Below, piece by piece: positions 51,511 to 60,532 of a DNA stretch of 64,000 bases. The notes beneath the pieces were generated by a model, which saw only the letters and a list, made by a program, of their open reading frames with translations, made no database searches and was not told the origin of the DNA. This stretch comes from Paenibacillus periandrae (GTDB lineage: Bacteria; Bacillota; Bacilli; Paenibacillales; NBRC-103111): contig NZ_JAJNMU010000022.1 in NCBI RefSeq assembly GCF_022458865.1, forward strand, positions 1 to 64,000, given 5' to 3'. Position 1 is the first letter of the stretch. The number at the start of each line of letters is the position of its first letter. The position numbers were made by a program, and so were the translations under genes.

Positions 51511-51556
51511 GCTTACGAAATAAGAAGTAAGTTATCTGCGGAAAACTAAAGGAGGA
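51511..51556 (+). repeat. weak copy of the GCTTACGAAG element before glyA
   Basis: GCTTACGAA (51511-51519) matches nine of ten bases of the box, followed by an AGTT..AACT arm and then the ribosome-binding site. It is more degenerate than the copies at 286, 60485 and 62033. Confidence 0.35.
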
Positions 51557-51563
51557 TTTTATT

Positions 51564-52811
51564 ATGGAGCAATTACGTAAGCAGGACCCCAAAATCGTGG
51601 AGGCCATGAATCTTGAAATCGGTCGTCAACGCGACAAAATCGAATTGATCGCATCCGAAAATTTCGTCAGCGAGGCGGTACTGCAAGCAATGGGTACAGT
51701 TCTGACTAACAAATATGCTGAAGGCTACCCTGGCCGACGTTATTATGGCGGCTGCGAGTATGTGGACATTGTAGAAGACATCGCTCGTGACCGTGCCAAG
51801 GAATTGTTTGGAGCTGAGCATGCCAACGTACAACCGCATTCTGGCGCTCAAGCGAACATGGCTGTTTACTTGGCAGCCCTGCAGCCTGGAGATACGGTAT
51901 TGGGCATGAGCTTGGCTCATGGTGGTCACTTGACCCACGGCAGCCCGGTTAATGCATCCGGTATTTTATATAATTTCGTTTCTTACGGTGTAAGCGAAAG
52001 CGACTCCCGTATTGATTATAATGATGTGCGCAAAGCGGCGTTCAAACATAAGCCTCGTATGATCGTGGCAGGTGCCAGCGCGTATCCGCGTACGATTGAT
52101 TTTGAAGCTCTGGCTTCGATCGCTAATGATGTAGGCGCATTGCTCTTTGTTGATATGGCACATATCGCTGGTCTGGTAGCGGCTGGTCTGCATCCTAACC
52201 CGGTTCCGCATGCACACTTTGTAACGACGACTACACATAAAACACTTCGTGGTCCTCGCGGCGGTATGATCTTGTGCCGTAAGCCATGGGCTGCTGCCAT
52301 CGATAAAGCTGTATTCCCTGGTACCCAAGGTGGTCCTTTGATGCATATTATTGCAGCTAAAGCCGTGTCCTTCGGAGAAGCTTTGCAGCCGGAATTCAAA
52401 ACTTACGCACAAAAGGTTGTCAACAATGCCAGAGCATTATCGGAAGCTTTACTTTCCGAAGGTATTGATCTGGTATCCGGTGGTACCGATAACCATTTGA
52501 TGCTGATCGACCTGCGCAACACGGGCATCAGCGGTAAAGAAGCGGAGCACTTGCTGGATGAAGTTGGCGTAACGGTTAATAAAAATGCGATTCCTTTTGA
52601 TCCGGCGAAGCCGATGGTAACCAGTGGTGTGCGCGTAGGTACTCCTGCTGCAACTTCCCGCGGTATGGATGAAGAAGCCATGAAAACTATTGCCAAGATC
52701 ATTGCCTTGACTTTGAAAAACCCAACGGATGCTGCTGTTCATGACAAAGTCCGCGGTATGGTTAAAGATTTGACTGCCCAGTTCCCGTTGTATCCGGGCT
52801 TGTCCTACTAA
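51564..52811 (+). CDS. glyA: serine hydroxymethyltransferase
   Basis: 415 residues. PLP enzyme converting serine and tetrahydrofolate to glycine and methylene-THF. The PLP lysine is in FVTTTTHKTLRGPRGG, and VQPHSGAQANMAVYLA and YPGRRYYGG are conserved. AAAGGAGG precedes ATG 51564. It is the folate-linked gene of the operon behind the ZTP riboswitch. Confidence 0.97.
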   Translation: MEQLRKQDPKIVEAMNLEIGRQRDKIELIASENFVSEAVLQAMGTVLTNKYAEGYPGRRYYGGCEYVDIVEDIARDRAKELFGAEHANVQPHSGAQANMAVYLAALQPGDTVLGMSLAHGGHLTHGSPVNASGILYNFVSYGVSESDSRIDYNDVRKAAFKHKPRMIVAGASAYPRTIDFEALASIANDVGALLFVDMAHIAGLVAAGLHPNPVPHAHFVTTTTHKTLRGPRGGMILCRKPWAAAIDKAVFPGTQGGPLMHIIAAKAVSFGEALQPEFKTYAQKVVNNARALSEALLSEGIDLVSGGTDNHLMLIDLRNTGISGKEAEHLLDEVGVTVNKNAIPFDPAKPMVTSGVRVGTPAATSRGMDEEAMKTIAKIIALTLKNPTDAAVHDKVRGMVKDLTAQFPLYPGLSY

Positions 52812-52868
52812 TTCCCGTTTATGAGGATCGGATCCTCAATTCCCAAGTGTACGATATATAGACGATAG

Positions 52869-52916
52869 CAAGAGGCTGGAGATTTTGTAGAGATCTCCGG
52901 CCTCTTCATGATTTTA
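52869..52916 (+). terminator. glyA terminator
   Basis: AGAGGCTGGAGAT pairs with ATCTCCGGCCTCT (one G-T), then a T-rich stretch. Confidence 0.75.
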
Positions 52917-53158
52917 GGAAGCGCTCTGAGATCAATCCGTAACTGTACAGCATAGGGGCAATTGTGAATGCTCCTCGTCCTTGCTGCTATGATCCGTGCA
53001 TGTAGTAGGAAGGAACGGTACATTCATCACGTGGAGCCCGCATTTGTACACTGGAGCCTCTAAGCGGTTGAGCCTGTCGTCTATGCGCGAAACTTGTTGG
53101 GATAACATCGGACAGGTGTGGTATAATAGACGAGATTTGGCGTAAAGGGGAATTGTTT
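52917..53158 (+). other. upp leader region
   Basis: No gene. A perfect TATAAT occurs at 53122-53127 without a clear -35 element and is the likely upp promoter -10. Confidence 0.4.
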
Positions 53159-53788
53159 ATGGGAAAATTATTTGTGTGTGACCATCCGTTGATCCAGCAC
53201 AAGCTTACGTACATACGGGATGAATCCACACTTACCAAAGATTTTCGTGAATTGGTTGATGAAGTATCAACACTGATGGCGTATGAAATTACAAGAGACA
53301 TCCCGCTTGAAACCGTGCAGGTCAAAACGCCAGTGACTACGACGGATTGTAAAGTGATTTCGGGCAGAATGCTGGGACTTATCCCGATTTTGCGTGCAGG
53401 ACTTGGCATGGTAGACGGTATTCTGAGATTAGTACCCGCAGCCAAGGTAGGTCATATCGGCTTGTACCGGGATCCGGAGACACTTGAGCCGGTTGAGTAT
53501 TATGTAAAGCTGCCTACTGATGTTATTGAGCGGGAATTGATCGTGATAGACCCGATGCTGGCAACCGGAGGTTCTGCCAATGCGGCAATAACGGCGCTGA
53601 AGAGCAGAGGCTGTACGCAGATCAAGCTGATGTGCCTCATTGCTGCACCCGAAGGTATTCACGCTGTACAGCAGGCGCATCCTGACGTGGATATCTATGT
53701 GGCAGCTATTGACGACTATTTGAATGACCACGGTTACATCGTTCCTGGACTCGGAGATGCGGGAGACCGCCTGTTCGGTACAAAATAA
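53159..53788 (+). CDS. upp: uracil phosphoribosyltransferase
   Basis: 209 residues. Salvages uracil to UMP with PRPP. The PRPP-binding motif LIVIDPMLATGGSANAAI and the C-terminal DYLNDHGYIVPGLGDAGDR are typical. ATG 53159 (MGKLFVCDHP) has AAAGGGG upstream. Order glyA-upp-mnaA-atp matches Bacillus. Confidence 0.96.
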   Translation: MGKLFVCDHPLIQHKLTYIRDESTLTKDFRELVDEVSTLMAYEITRDIPLETVQVKTPVTTTDCKVISGRMLGLIPILRAGLGMVDGILRLVPAAKVGHIGLYRDPETLEPVEYYVKLPTDVIERELIVIDPMLATGGSANAAITALKSRGCTQIKLMCLIAAPEGIHAVQQAHPDVDIYVAAIDDYLNDHGYIVPGLGDAGDRLFGTK

Positions 53789-53844
53789 AATCAGCAAGCA
53801 GATGAGCTACACCACAGAAAATGTACATAGGGGGACAACCGTCC

Positions 53845-54987
53845 ATGGGTAAAACCAAAGTAATTACGATTTTCGGAACCCGGCCGGAAGCCATCAAGAT
53901 GGCGCCGCTGGTACTGGAGCTTCAAAAGCATTCTGAATTTATCGATTCACGCGTATGCGTTACCGCACAGCATAGGGAATTGCTGGATCAGGTTCTGGAA
54001 ACGTTCCATATTACACCTGACCACGATCTGGATGTCATGAAGGATCGTCAAACCTTGAACGAAGTGACCGTACGGGTGCTTCAAGGGCTGGACCCGGTAT
54101 TCCGCGAAGAAAAGCCGGACCTGGTGCTCGTACACGGAGACACGTTAACGACATTCCTGGCTAGCTATGCGGCGTTCTTGCAGCAGATCCAGGTGGGTCA
54201 TGTGGAAGCAGGCTTGCGTACCTGGAACAAAATGTCGCCGTATCCGGAGGAAATGAATCGCCAGCTGACCGGTGTATTATCCGATCTGCATTTTGCGCCT
54301 ACTCAATTGTCTGCCGACAACCTGCGCAAAGAGAATAAGTCAGAGGCAACCATTTTCGTAACAGGAAACACGGTGACAGATGTGTTCCAGTATACGGTGC
54401 AAAATGACTTCACCCACAGTGTTCTGGATTGGGCAGCAGGTAAGCGTCTGATCCTGATGACCGCGCATCGCCGCGAAGCACAAGGTGAGCCGCATCGGCA
54501 AATTTTCCGTGCCGTGCGTCGGATTGCTGATGAGTTCGACGATATCGCCATCGTGTATCCGGTTCATCCGAGTCCAGCAGTGAGAGAGCCGGCCTATGAA
54601 ATGCTGGGTGATCACCCCCGCATTAAGCTCGTAGATCCGCTTGATGTACTGGAGTTGCATAATTTATATCCGCATACCCATATGATTTTGACTGATTCCG
54701 GCGGGTTGCAGGAGGAAGCACCTTCGTATGGAGTGCCCGTTTTAGTTCTACGTGAAACAACGGAGCGGCCCGAAGGTATTGATGCAGGTACGCTGGAGCT
54801 TGTCGGAACCGATGAAGAGCATGTGTACAATCGGACCCGTGCACTGCTGACAGATCCGGCATTGTATGAAAAGATGAGTCAGGCTGCCAACCCTTACGGC
54901 GATGGAAAAGCGTCGGAACGGATCGTGCAAGCCATCCTTTACCATTTTGGACATGCTGCAGCAAGACCGGAGTCATTCCAACCGTGA
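53845..54987 (+). CDS. mnaA: UDP-N-acetylglucosamine 2-epimerase
   Basis: 380 residues. Makes UDP-ManNAc for teichoic-acid linkage units. Motifs: TIFGTRPEAIKMAPLV, VHGDTLTTFLASYA, VEAGLRTWNKMSPYPEE and DSGGLQEEAPSYGVPVLVLR. ATG 53845 (MGKTKV) is 10 nt after AGGGGGA; the frame opens 24 bp earlier. The gene lies 56 bp after upp. Confidence 0.95.
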   Translation: MGKTKVITIFGTRPEAIKMAPLVLELQKHSEFIDSRVCVTAQHRELLDQVLETFHITPDHDLDVMKDRQTLNEVTVRVLQGLDPVFREEKPDLVLVHGDTLTTFLASYAAFLQQIQVGHVEAGLRTWNKMSPYPEEMNRQLTGVLSDLHFAPTQLSADNLRKENKSEATIFVTGNTVTDVFQYTVQNDFTHSVLDWAAGKRLILMTAHRREAQGEPHRQIFRAVRRIADEFDDIAIVYPVHPSPAVREPAYEMLGDHPRIKLVDPLDVLELHNLYPHTHMILTDSGGLQEEAPSYGVPVLVLRETTERPEGIDAGTLELVGTDEEHVYNRTRALLTDPALYEKMSQAANPYGDGKASERIVQAILYHFGHAAARPESFQP

Positions 54988-55105
54988 CAATCCTATGACA
55001 AACGTCAGAGCGTGCAGTAGTACTGTTTGGTTTGGAATTGCCAAAAACGTTGATATAACAGCATTTTTAAGAATTTCATCCACAGTTATTTAGAGAGAAA
55101 GACAA

Positions 55106-55135
55106 TTGACAAACCCGACGTTGCTTCGTTACAAT
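55106..55135 (+). promoter_or_regulatory. ATP synthase operon promoter
   Basis: TTGACA (55106-55111), 18 bp, TACAAT (55130-55135), 27 bp upstream of the first gene. Confidence 0.7.
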
Positions 55136-55161
55136 AAGTGAGGATTCTCAGGAGGGTGTAT

Positions 55162-55383
55162 ATGAAACAGCCAAACCGTAATGATAATCCATGGCGTGCA
55201 GCTGCTTTAACGACGGCTATCGGAATTGATCTTGTTGTCTGTTTACTGGCAGGGTATTGGTTTGGAGATTGGTTAAGCCAAACGCTTGGCGGGCAGTTGT
55301 GGTTATTGGGTGGTTTTTTGCTGGGGCTTGCGGCTGGAATCATTAGCATTTATTTTATGATTAAGCAGTACGGAGGGCTTTAA
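55162..55383 (+). CDS. atpZ: AtpZ/AtpI family protein
   Basis: 73 residues with two membrane helices (about 13-33 and 45-66). The pattern ending ISIYFMIKQYGG fits AtpZ-type proteins encoded at the head of atp operons, thought to aid c-ring assembly or Mg2+ supply. ATG 55162 has AGGAGGG upstream; a GTG at 55138 lies before it. It abuts atpI. Confidence 0.8.
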   Translation: MKQPNRNDNPWRAAALTTAIGIDLVVCLLAGYWFGDWLSQTLGGQLWLLGGFLLGLAAGIISIYFMIKQYGGL

Positions 55384-55779
55384 ATGAACGAGTTTACGGC
55401 CCATCTGAAAACGTTTCAAAACGTCTTTCTATTTTTCTTATCCTTTTGTCTGGTTGCTTGGGCGCTTTTCGTGGAATACCGACCCTATTCAGCAGGTTTG
55501 ATGCTGGGTTCTGCCGTTAGTATGATTAACGCAAGGTATCTGGCCTGGAAAATTCGCAAGCTATCGGATAAGGTTATCGCCGCTCCACCGGGGCAAGGGA
55601 TTCCGAGCAAGGCTAACATAGGCTTTCTGACTAGAGCGGCCGTAGGAGGTTTGGCGGGTCTTATCGCAGTCCGGTTTCCGGAGCATTTCGCGTTAAGCAC
55701 AACCGTCGCTGGATACCTTATCGCTCAATTGGTAACACTTGTATTGGGTATTATTTCTGTCAAAAGATCCAAGAAGTAA
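55384..55779 (+). CDS. atpI: ATP synthase subunit I
   Basis: 131 residues with four membrane helices, typical of the AtpI family, which helps c-ring assembly. Contains EYRPYSAGLMLGSAVSMIN. Its ATG directly follows the stop of the previous gene, so coupled translation is likely. Confidence 0.85.
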   Translation: MNEFTAHLKTFQNVFLFFLSFCLVAWALFVEYRPYSAGLMLGSAVSMINARYLAWKIRKLSDKVIAAPPGQGIPSKANIGFLTRAAVGGLAGLIAVRFPEHFALSTTVAGYLIAQLVTLVLGIISVKRSKK

Positions 55780-55803
55780 ATCCATCTGTGGAAAGGGGTG
55801 AAA

Positions 55804-56511
55804 TTGGAAAACATGGAGCATCAAGTACCGGGAGTAGAATGGTTTGGATTTCACTTTGATCTGTCAGCGCTTCTTATGATTGGAGTGACCAGTGTTCTGG
55901 TATTAATACTCGCGATTGCCGGAACGAGTAAAATTTCGGTAACGAATCCTTCGAAGCTGCAAAACTTTATGGAATGGGTTGTAGAGTTTGTTGAAGGAAT
56001 CATCGGCAGTACTATTGGTTCTAAACATGGGAAGCCGTTTATAGCACTTGGTTTAACCCTAATTATGTACATTTTCATTGGAAACATGCTGGGGCTGCCT
56101 TTCTCGGTCGTAACCTCAGATCACGTGTCATGGTGGAAATCTCCGACGGCAGATATTGCTGTCACAGCTGCACTTACGGTTATCGTCATTGCGCTTAGCC
56201 ACTTCCTGGGTATCACACGCAATACGAAGCACTATTTTGCTCATTATTTTGAGTATAAAGGGGTTATGCTTCCGCTGCATTTGATTGAGGTGGTATCCAA
56301 GCCGCTGACGCTTGCTTTCCGTCTATACGGAAATATTTATGCAGGTGAAATTATGATTGGTGTCATTTTGGGAGCGGGTTGGTTTGGAGTATTCCCTCTA
56401 GCCATATGGCAAGGTTTTAGTGTGTTCGTTGGCGCCATTCAGGCATTCGTATTTACAATGTTGACAATGGTTTATATCTCACAAACGTTGATTCACGAAG
56501 AATCTCACTAA
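55804..56511 (+). CDS. atpB: ATP synthase F0 subunit a
   Basis: About 235 residues with five to six helices. The essential Arg of the proton path is in KPLTLAFRLYGNIYAGE. The likely start is TTG 55804, 5-6 nt after AAAGGGG; ATG 55813 is also in frame. Forms the proton half-channels beside the c-ring. Confidence 0.93.
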   Translation: MENMEHQVPGVEWFGFHFDLSALLMIGVTSVLVLILAIAGTSKISVTNPSKLQNFMEWVVEFVEGIIGSTIGSKHGKPFIALGLTLIMYIFIGNMLGLPFSVVTSDHVSWWKSPTADIAVTAALTVIVIALSHFLGITRNTKHYFAHYFEYKGVMLPLHLIEVVSKPLTLAFRLYGNIYAGEIMIGVILGAGWFGVFPLAIWQGFSVFVGAIQAFVFTMLTMVYISQTLIHEESH

Positions 56512-56518
56512 GGTACAA

Positions 56519-56537
56519 GACTTACCTCGGGAAAGTC
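56519..56537 (+). other. hairpin before atpE
   Basis: GACTTACC/GGGAAAGTC can form a small stem within the atpB-atpE gap, about 40 nt upstream of the strong atpE ribosome-binding site. Confidence 0.4.
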
Positions 56538-56585
56538 TCGAGTTATTTATAAAAAAACTTTACAATTTAAGGGAGGATTTTCTTA

Positions 56586-56810
56586 ATGGGAGCTTTAGCA
56601 TTAGTAGCAGCAGCAATCGTATTTGGTTTAGGGGCACTTGGTGCAGGTATTGGTAATGGTTTGATCGTAGGTCGCGCTTTGGAAGGTATTTCTCGTCAAC
56701 CTGAACTTCGTGGTACTTTGCAAACAACGATGTTTATCGGGGTAGGTCTGGTAGAGGCAATGCCGGTTGTTGCATTGGTTCTTGCATTCATCTTGATGGG
56801 TCGTGCTTAA
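56586..56810 (+). CDS. atpE: ATP synthase F0 subunit c
   Basis: 74 residues, two helices. GLGALGAGIGNGLIVGRALEG is the conserved loop-side of helix 1; the proton-binding Glu is in LVEAMPVVALVLAF. No sodium-site pattern is evident. AAGGGAGG precedes ATG 56586. It is needed in about ten copies per complex. Confidence 0.96.
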   Translation: MGALALVAAAIVFGLGALGAGIGNGLIVGRALEGISRQPELRGTLQTTMFIGVGLVEAMPVVALVLAFILMGRA

Positions 56811-56888
56811 GAAATCGTTTGGCGGGGATGGTTGCAAAAGCCTCCACGCCTTCGTTTTGCCTACGCTATGAGAAGGGAGTGACGTTAC

Positions 56889-57374
56889 TTGCATATTGAA
56901 TGGTCCACGTTTTTTATTCAAATCGTAGCCTTCTTGCTTCTATATTTACTGCTGCAAAAGCTGGCGTTCGGTCCTTTGTTTGGCATGATGGAAAAACGCA
57001 GACAGCTTGTTAAGGATCAAATTCAAACGGCTGAAAATAACCGGAAGCAGGCTGAGCAACTGTTAGAGGAGCAAAAGCTGGCTCTACAGCAAACTCGCAA
57101 AGAAGCACAAGACATTATTGAACAAGCTAAACAAATCAGTTCCAAACAAGCAGACGAAATTACAGCTGCTGCACGTGCGGAAGCGACTCGCGTGAAAGAC
57201 GAAGCGATTCGTGATATCGAGAATGAGAAACATAAGGCGGTTGCCGCCCTTCGCAGCCAGGTTGGCGCGATGTCTGTTCTCATTGCTTCCAAAATTATCG
57301 AAAAACAAATTGATGAGAAATCTCAAGAGCAATTGGTAGAGCATTACCTGAAAGAGGTAGGAGGCAACCAATGA
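56889..57374 (+). CDS. atpF: ATP synthase F0 subunit b
   Basis: 161 residues. One N-terminal helix (about 5-25, FFIQIVAFLLLYLLLQKLAF) and a long charged coiled coil that forms the stator stalk. The start is TTG 56889, with GGGAG upstream. The next gene overlaps its stop by 4 bp. Confidence 0.95.
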   Translation: MHIEWSTFFIQIVAFLLLYLLLQKLAFGPLFGMMEKRRQLVKDQIQTAENNRKQAEQLLEEQKLALQQTRKEAQDIIEQAKQISSKQADEITAAARAEATRVKDEAIRDIENEKHKAVAALRSQVGAMSVLIASKIIEKQIDEKSQEQLVEHYLKEVGGNQ

Positions 57375-57922
57375 GCCAGGATACCATCGTAGCCAAAAGA
57401 TACGCAAAAGCGCTTTTTGAGCTAGCCAAAGAACAGAACAAGATTGCTCAGGTAGAAGAAGAACTGAAGTTTATCGTAGCGGTTTTAAAGGAAAACAGTG
57501 ACTTGCACAAGCTGATCAAGCATCCAGGGATCGGGACTGTATCCAAAACAGCGCTGCTGAAAAACATTTTTGAAAGTCAGCTTTCGGAAATTACCTTTAG
57601 CACTTTGCTGTTGCTCATCGATAAAGGCAGGGAAGAATTGCTGGAATCGCTAGTGGGTTACTTTGTAACGATTGCCAGTGAGGCCCTTGGTCAGGCAAAA
57701 GCCACTGTTTATACGCCGGTTGTTCTTCAACAAGCTGAGCTTGATCATATTGCTGCGACATTCAGCCAATTGGTTGGCAAACAAATTCGTGTTGAAACGG
57801 CTATTGATACAAGCTTGTTAGGCGGAATTAAAGTGCGCATCGGTGATCGTCTGTATGACGGCAGTTTATCCGGCAAGCTGGATCGACTGCAAAAATCCTT
57901 GAATTCAACTCAAGCACTGTAG
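57371..57922 (+). CDS. atpH: ATP synthase F1 subunit delta
   Basis: 183 residues. Stator protein joining subunit b to F1. VAKRYAKALFELAKEQNK at the N-terminus and the C-terminal IDTSLLGGIKVRIGDRLYDGSL are family hallmarks. ATG overlaps the atpF stop (ATGA). Confidence 0.95.
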   Translation: MSQDTIVAKRYAKALFELAKEQNKIAQVEEELKFIVAVLKENSDLHKLIKHPGIGTVSKTALLKNIFESQLSEITFSTLLLLIDKGREELLESLVGYFVTIASEALGQAKATVYTPVVLQQAELDHIAATFSQLVGKQIRVETAIDTSLLGGIKVRIGDRLYDGSLSGKLDRLQKSLNSTQAL

Positions 57923-57938
57923 ATAGGGGTGAGGAAAT

Positions 57939-59456
57939 ATGAGTATCAAACCTGAAGAAATCAGTACGCTGATTAAACAGCAAATTGAACAATATAAATC
58001 TGACATTCAAGTCGTTGACGTAGGTACAGTTATCACTGTCGGTGATGGTGTTGCCCGTGCGCACGGTCTTGAGAATGTTATGGCAGGCGAATTGCTTGAG
58101 TTCCCCAACGGTGTTCTTGGCTATGCCTTTAACTTGGAGGAAAGCAACGTAGGTATCGTTATTTTGGGACCTTTCACGGATATTCGTGAGGGAGACCAAG
58201 TAAAACGTACCGGTCGTATTATGGAGGTTCCTGTAGGTGAAGAATTGATCGGCCGCGTTGTTAATGCGTTGGGTCAACCCGTGGATGGAAATGGTCCTCT
58301 AAGTACAACAAACACACGTCCGGTTGAATCACCGGCTCCAGGTGTTATGGCTCGTAAATCCGTATTCGAACCTATGCAAACCGGAATTAAAGCGATTGAC
58401 GCGATGATCCCGGTAGGCCGTGGTCAACGTGAGTTGATTATCGGTGACCGTCAAACAGGTAAAACAGCTATCGCGATCGATACGATTATTAACCAAAAAG
58501 GCAACGGCGTGAAATGTATTTATGTTGCTATTGGACAAAAACAATCCACTGTTGTTAACGTAGTTGAAACCCTGCGTCGTGCTGGCGCGATGGAATACAC
58601 TATCGTTGTAACAGCAAGTGCTTCCGAGCCTGCTCCAATGCTGTGGCTGGCTCCTTATGCAGGCTGCGCAATGGGCGAATATTTCATGTACAAAGGCGAG
58701 CACGTGCTGATCGTTTATGATGACTTGTCCAAGCAAGCAGCTGCATACCGTGAGTTGTCGCTCTTGCTTCGTCGTCCACCGGGTCGGGAAGCTTACCCAG
58801 GGGACGTTTTCTACCTGCATTCCCGTTTGCTTGAGCGTTCAGCCAAGCTGAGCGATGCACTTGGCGGCGGATCGATCACAGCTCTTCCGTTTATCGAAAC
58901 ACAAGCTGGTGACGTATCCGCTTATATCCCGACGAACGTTATCTCGATTACAGATGGTCAGATTTTCCTGGAGTCCGATTTGTTCTACTCCGGTCAACGT
59001 CCAGCTGTTAACGTTGGTATCTCCGTATCCCGGGTAGGTAGCTCCGCACAAATTAAAGCAATGAAAAAGGTTGCCGGTACGCTGAAGACTGACCTCGCCC
59101 AATACCGCGAGTTAGCCGCTTTCGCAGCATTCGGATCCGATTTGGATAAAGCTACGCAAACTCGTTTGAACCGTGGATTGCGTACATTGGAAATTTTGAA
59201 ACAAGGCGTTCATCAACCACTGTCCGTTGAAAAACAGGTCGTTTCGATCTACACGGTTGTTAGAGGACATTTGGACGAATTGCCAGTACAAGATATTCGC
59301 CGTTTTGAAGCTGAATTCTTGGCTTTTGTAGATACGAAGCATCCTGAAATATTCCAAAGCATCCGTGATACAAAGGATTTGACTACGGATAATGAAAATG
59401 CTTTGAAAGAAGCGATCAAGCAATTCCAAAAAGGCTTCGCTACTTCGACTGTATAA
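57939..59456 (+). CDS. atpA: ATP synthase F1 subunit alpha
   Basis: 505 residues. The P-loop is GDRQTGKTAIA, with the catalytic Arg finger in VGISVSRVGSSAQ. Standard length and start (AGGGGTGAGGAAAT ahead of ATG). Non-catalytic nucleotide-binding subunit of F1. Confidence 0.97.
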   Translation: MSIKPEEISTLIKQQIEQYKSDIQVVDVGTVITVGDGVARAHGLENVMAGELLEFPNGVLGYAFNLEESNVGIVILGPFTDIREGDQVKRTGRIMEVPVGEELIGRVVNALGQPVDGNGPLSTTNTRPVESPAPGVMARKSVFEPMQTGIKAIDAMIPVGRGQRELIIGDRQTGKTAIAIDTIINQKGNGVKCIYVAIGQKQSTVVNVVETLRRAGAMEYTIVVTASASEPAPMLWLAPYAGCAMGEYFMYKGEHVLIVYDDLSKQAAAYRELSLLLRRPPGREAYPGDVFYLHSRLLERSAKLSDALGGGSITALPFIETQAGDVSAYIPTNVISITDGQIFLESDLFYSGQRPAVNVGISVSRVGSSAQIKAMKKVAGTLKTDLAQYRELAAFAAFGSDLDKATQTRLNRGLRTLEILKQGVHQPLSVEKQVVSIYTVVRGHLDELPVQDIRRFEAEFLAFVDTKHPEIFQSIRDTKDLTTDNENALKEAIKQFQKGFATSTV

Positions 59457-59532
59457 TACACAATGAACAAGGGCTTCTCTTTATAGGGAAGCTCGGTGTT
59501 CCATTTTAAGTCTTTTATCAGGCTTTTCGAGT

Positions 59533-59560
59533 GAAGGCTTTTCCTAAACAGAGAAGCTTC
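59533..59560 (+). other. hairpin before atpG
   Basis: GAAGGCTTTTC and GAGAAGCTTC can pair with one bulge, ending about 9 nt before the GAGAGGTGAG ribosome-binding site. A second stem GCTTC/GAAGC lies at 59473-59492. Confidence 0.4.
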
Positions 59561-59578
59561 GAGAGAGAGGTGAGTCAG

Positions 59579-60439
59579 TTGGCAAAAGGAATGCGCGAAA
59601 TTAAGCGCCAGATCAAGTCCGTACAAAACACAAAGCAAATCACCAAGGCGATGGAAATGGTAGCTGCATCGAGATTGAGAAAAGCTCAGGCAGCTGCTGA
59701 GGCTTCACGTCCTTACACGGATAAGCTTAAGGAAGTTGTCGGTAGTATCGCTGCAGGCAGCAAAGGTTTGAAGCATCCGATGCTCCAAAATCGCGAAATC
59801 AAGAAGACCGGATATCTTGTTGTTACGTCAGACCGCGGTCTCGCTGGTGGCTATAATGCTAACGTATTGCGCAGAGTGATGCAGGAGATCAAGGAAAATC
59901 ACAAATCACCTAGTGAATATGTGATTTTTGTAATCGGTCGTAAGGGCCGCGATTTTTTCCGTCAGCGCAATATCGCCATAGCAGAAGAGGTAACGGGAAT
60001 TCCCGATTCTCCGAGCTTTGCGGATATTAAATCGATTGCTGCGTCGGCAGTGAAAAACTTCGAGAACGGTTCATTCGACAAGTTGTATCTGGTTTATAAC
60101 AAATTTGTTAATGCCATCACGCAGGAACCGATGGTTAAGCAGCTTTTGCCTATGGAAAACATGGGTGGTGTTGCATCCGTTGCTAACTATGAGTATGAGC
60201 CGTCTCCTGAGGGTGTGCTTGAAGTACTGCTGCCTAAATATGCGGAAACTTTAATTTATAGTGCGGTATTGGAAGGTAAAGCAAGTGAGTTTGGTGCCAG
60301 AATGACGGCTATGAACAATGCTACGAAGAATGCTACCAAGATGATCGGATCTTTGACACTGGTGTATAACCGTGCTCGTCAGGCTTCGATTACACAGGAA
60401 ATTTCGGAAATTGTTGCTGGTGCAAATGCACAAGCTTAA
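59579..60439 (+). CDS. atpG: ATP synthase F1 subunit gamma
   Basis: 286 residues, central rotor. It starts at TTG 59579 (MAKGMREIKRQIKSVQNTKQ), the family N-terminus, behind GAGAGGTGAG. The C-terminus ASITQEISEIVAGANA is conserved. An open frame starting 48 bp earlier is upstream leader. Confidence 0.95.
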   Translation: MAKGMREIKRQIKSVQNTKQITKAMEMVAASRLRKAQAAAEASRPYTDKLKEVVGSIAAGSKGLKHPMLQNREIKKTGYLVVTSDRGLAGGYNANVLRRVMQEIKENHKSPSEYVIFVIGRKGRDFFRQRNIAIAEEVTGIPDSPSFADIKSIAASAVKNFENGSFDKLYLVYNKFVNAITQEPMVKQLLPMENMGGVASVANYEYEPSPEGVLEVLLPKYAETLIYSAVLEGKASEFGARMTAMNNATKNATKMIGSLTLVYNRARQASITQEISEIVAGANAQA

Positions 60440-60455
60440 AACTTGCTAGTAAAGA

Positions 60456-60477
60456 AAGTTTTGCTTAAGCAAAACTT
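60456..60477. other. 22-bp perfect palindrome between atpG and atpD
   Basis: AAGTTTTGCTTAAGCAAAAC plus TT, an exact palindrome without a T tract after it. It could be an mRNA-stabilising or processing hairpin within the operon. Confidence 0.6.
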
Positions 60478-60484
60478 AGCATAT

Positions 60485-60521
60485 GCTTACGAAGCAGCTT
60501 TATCCAAAAATAAAGCTTAGG
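60485..60521 (+). repeat. GCTTACGAAG-box/AGCTTT hairpin element, copy 2 (atpD leader)
   Basis: GCTTACGAAG (60485-60494), then AGCTTTAT (60496-60503) pairing with ATAAAGCT (60510-60517), then TAGGAGGAG, the atpD ribosome-binding site. It is directly comparable with copies at 289 and 62033. Confidence 0.65.
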
Positions 60522-60532
60522 AGGAGAAAACA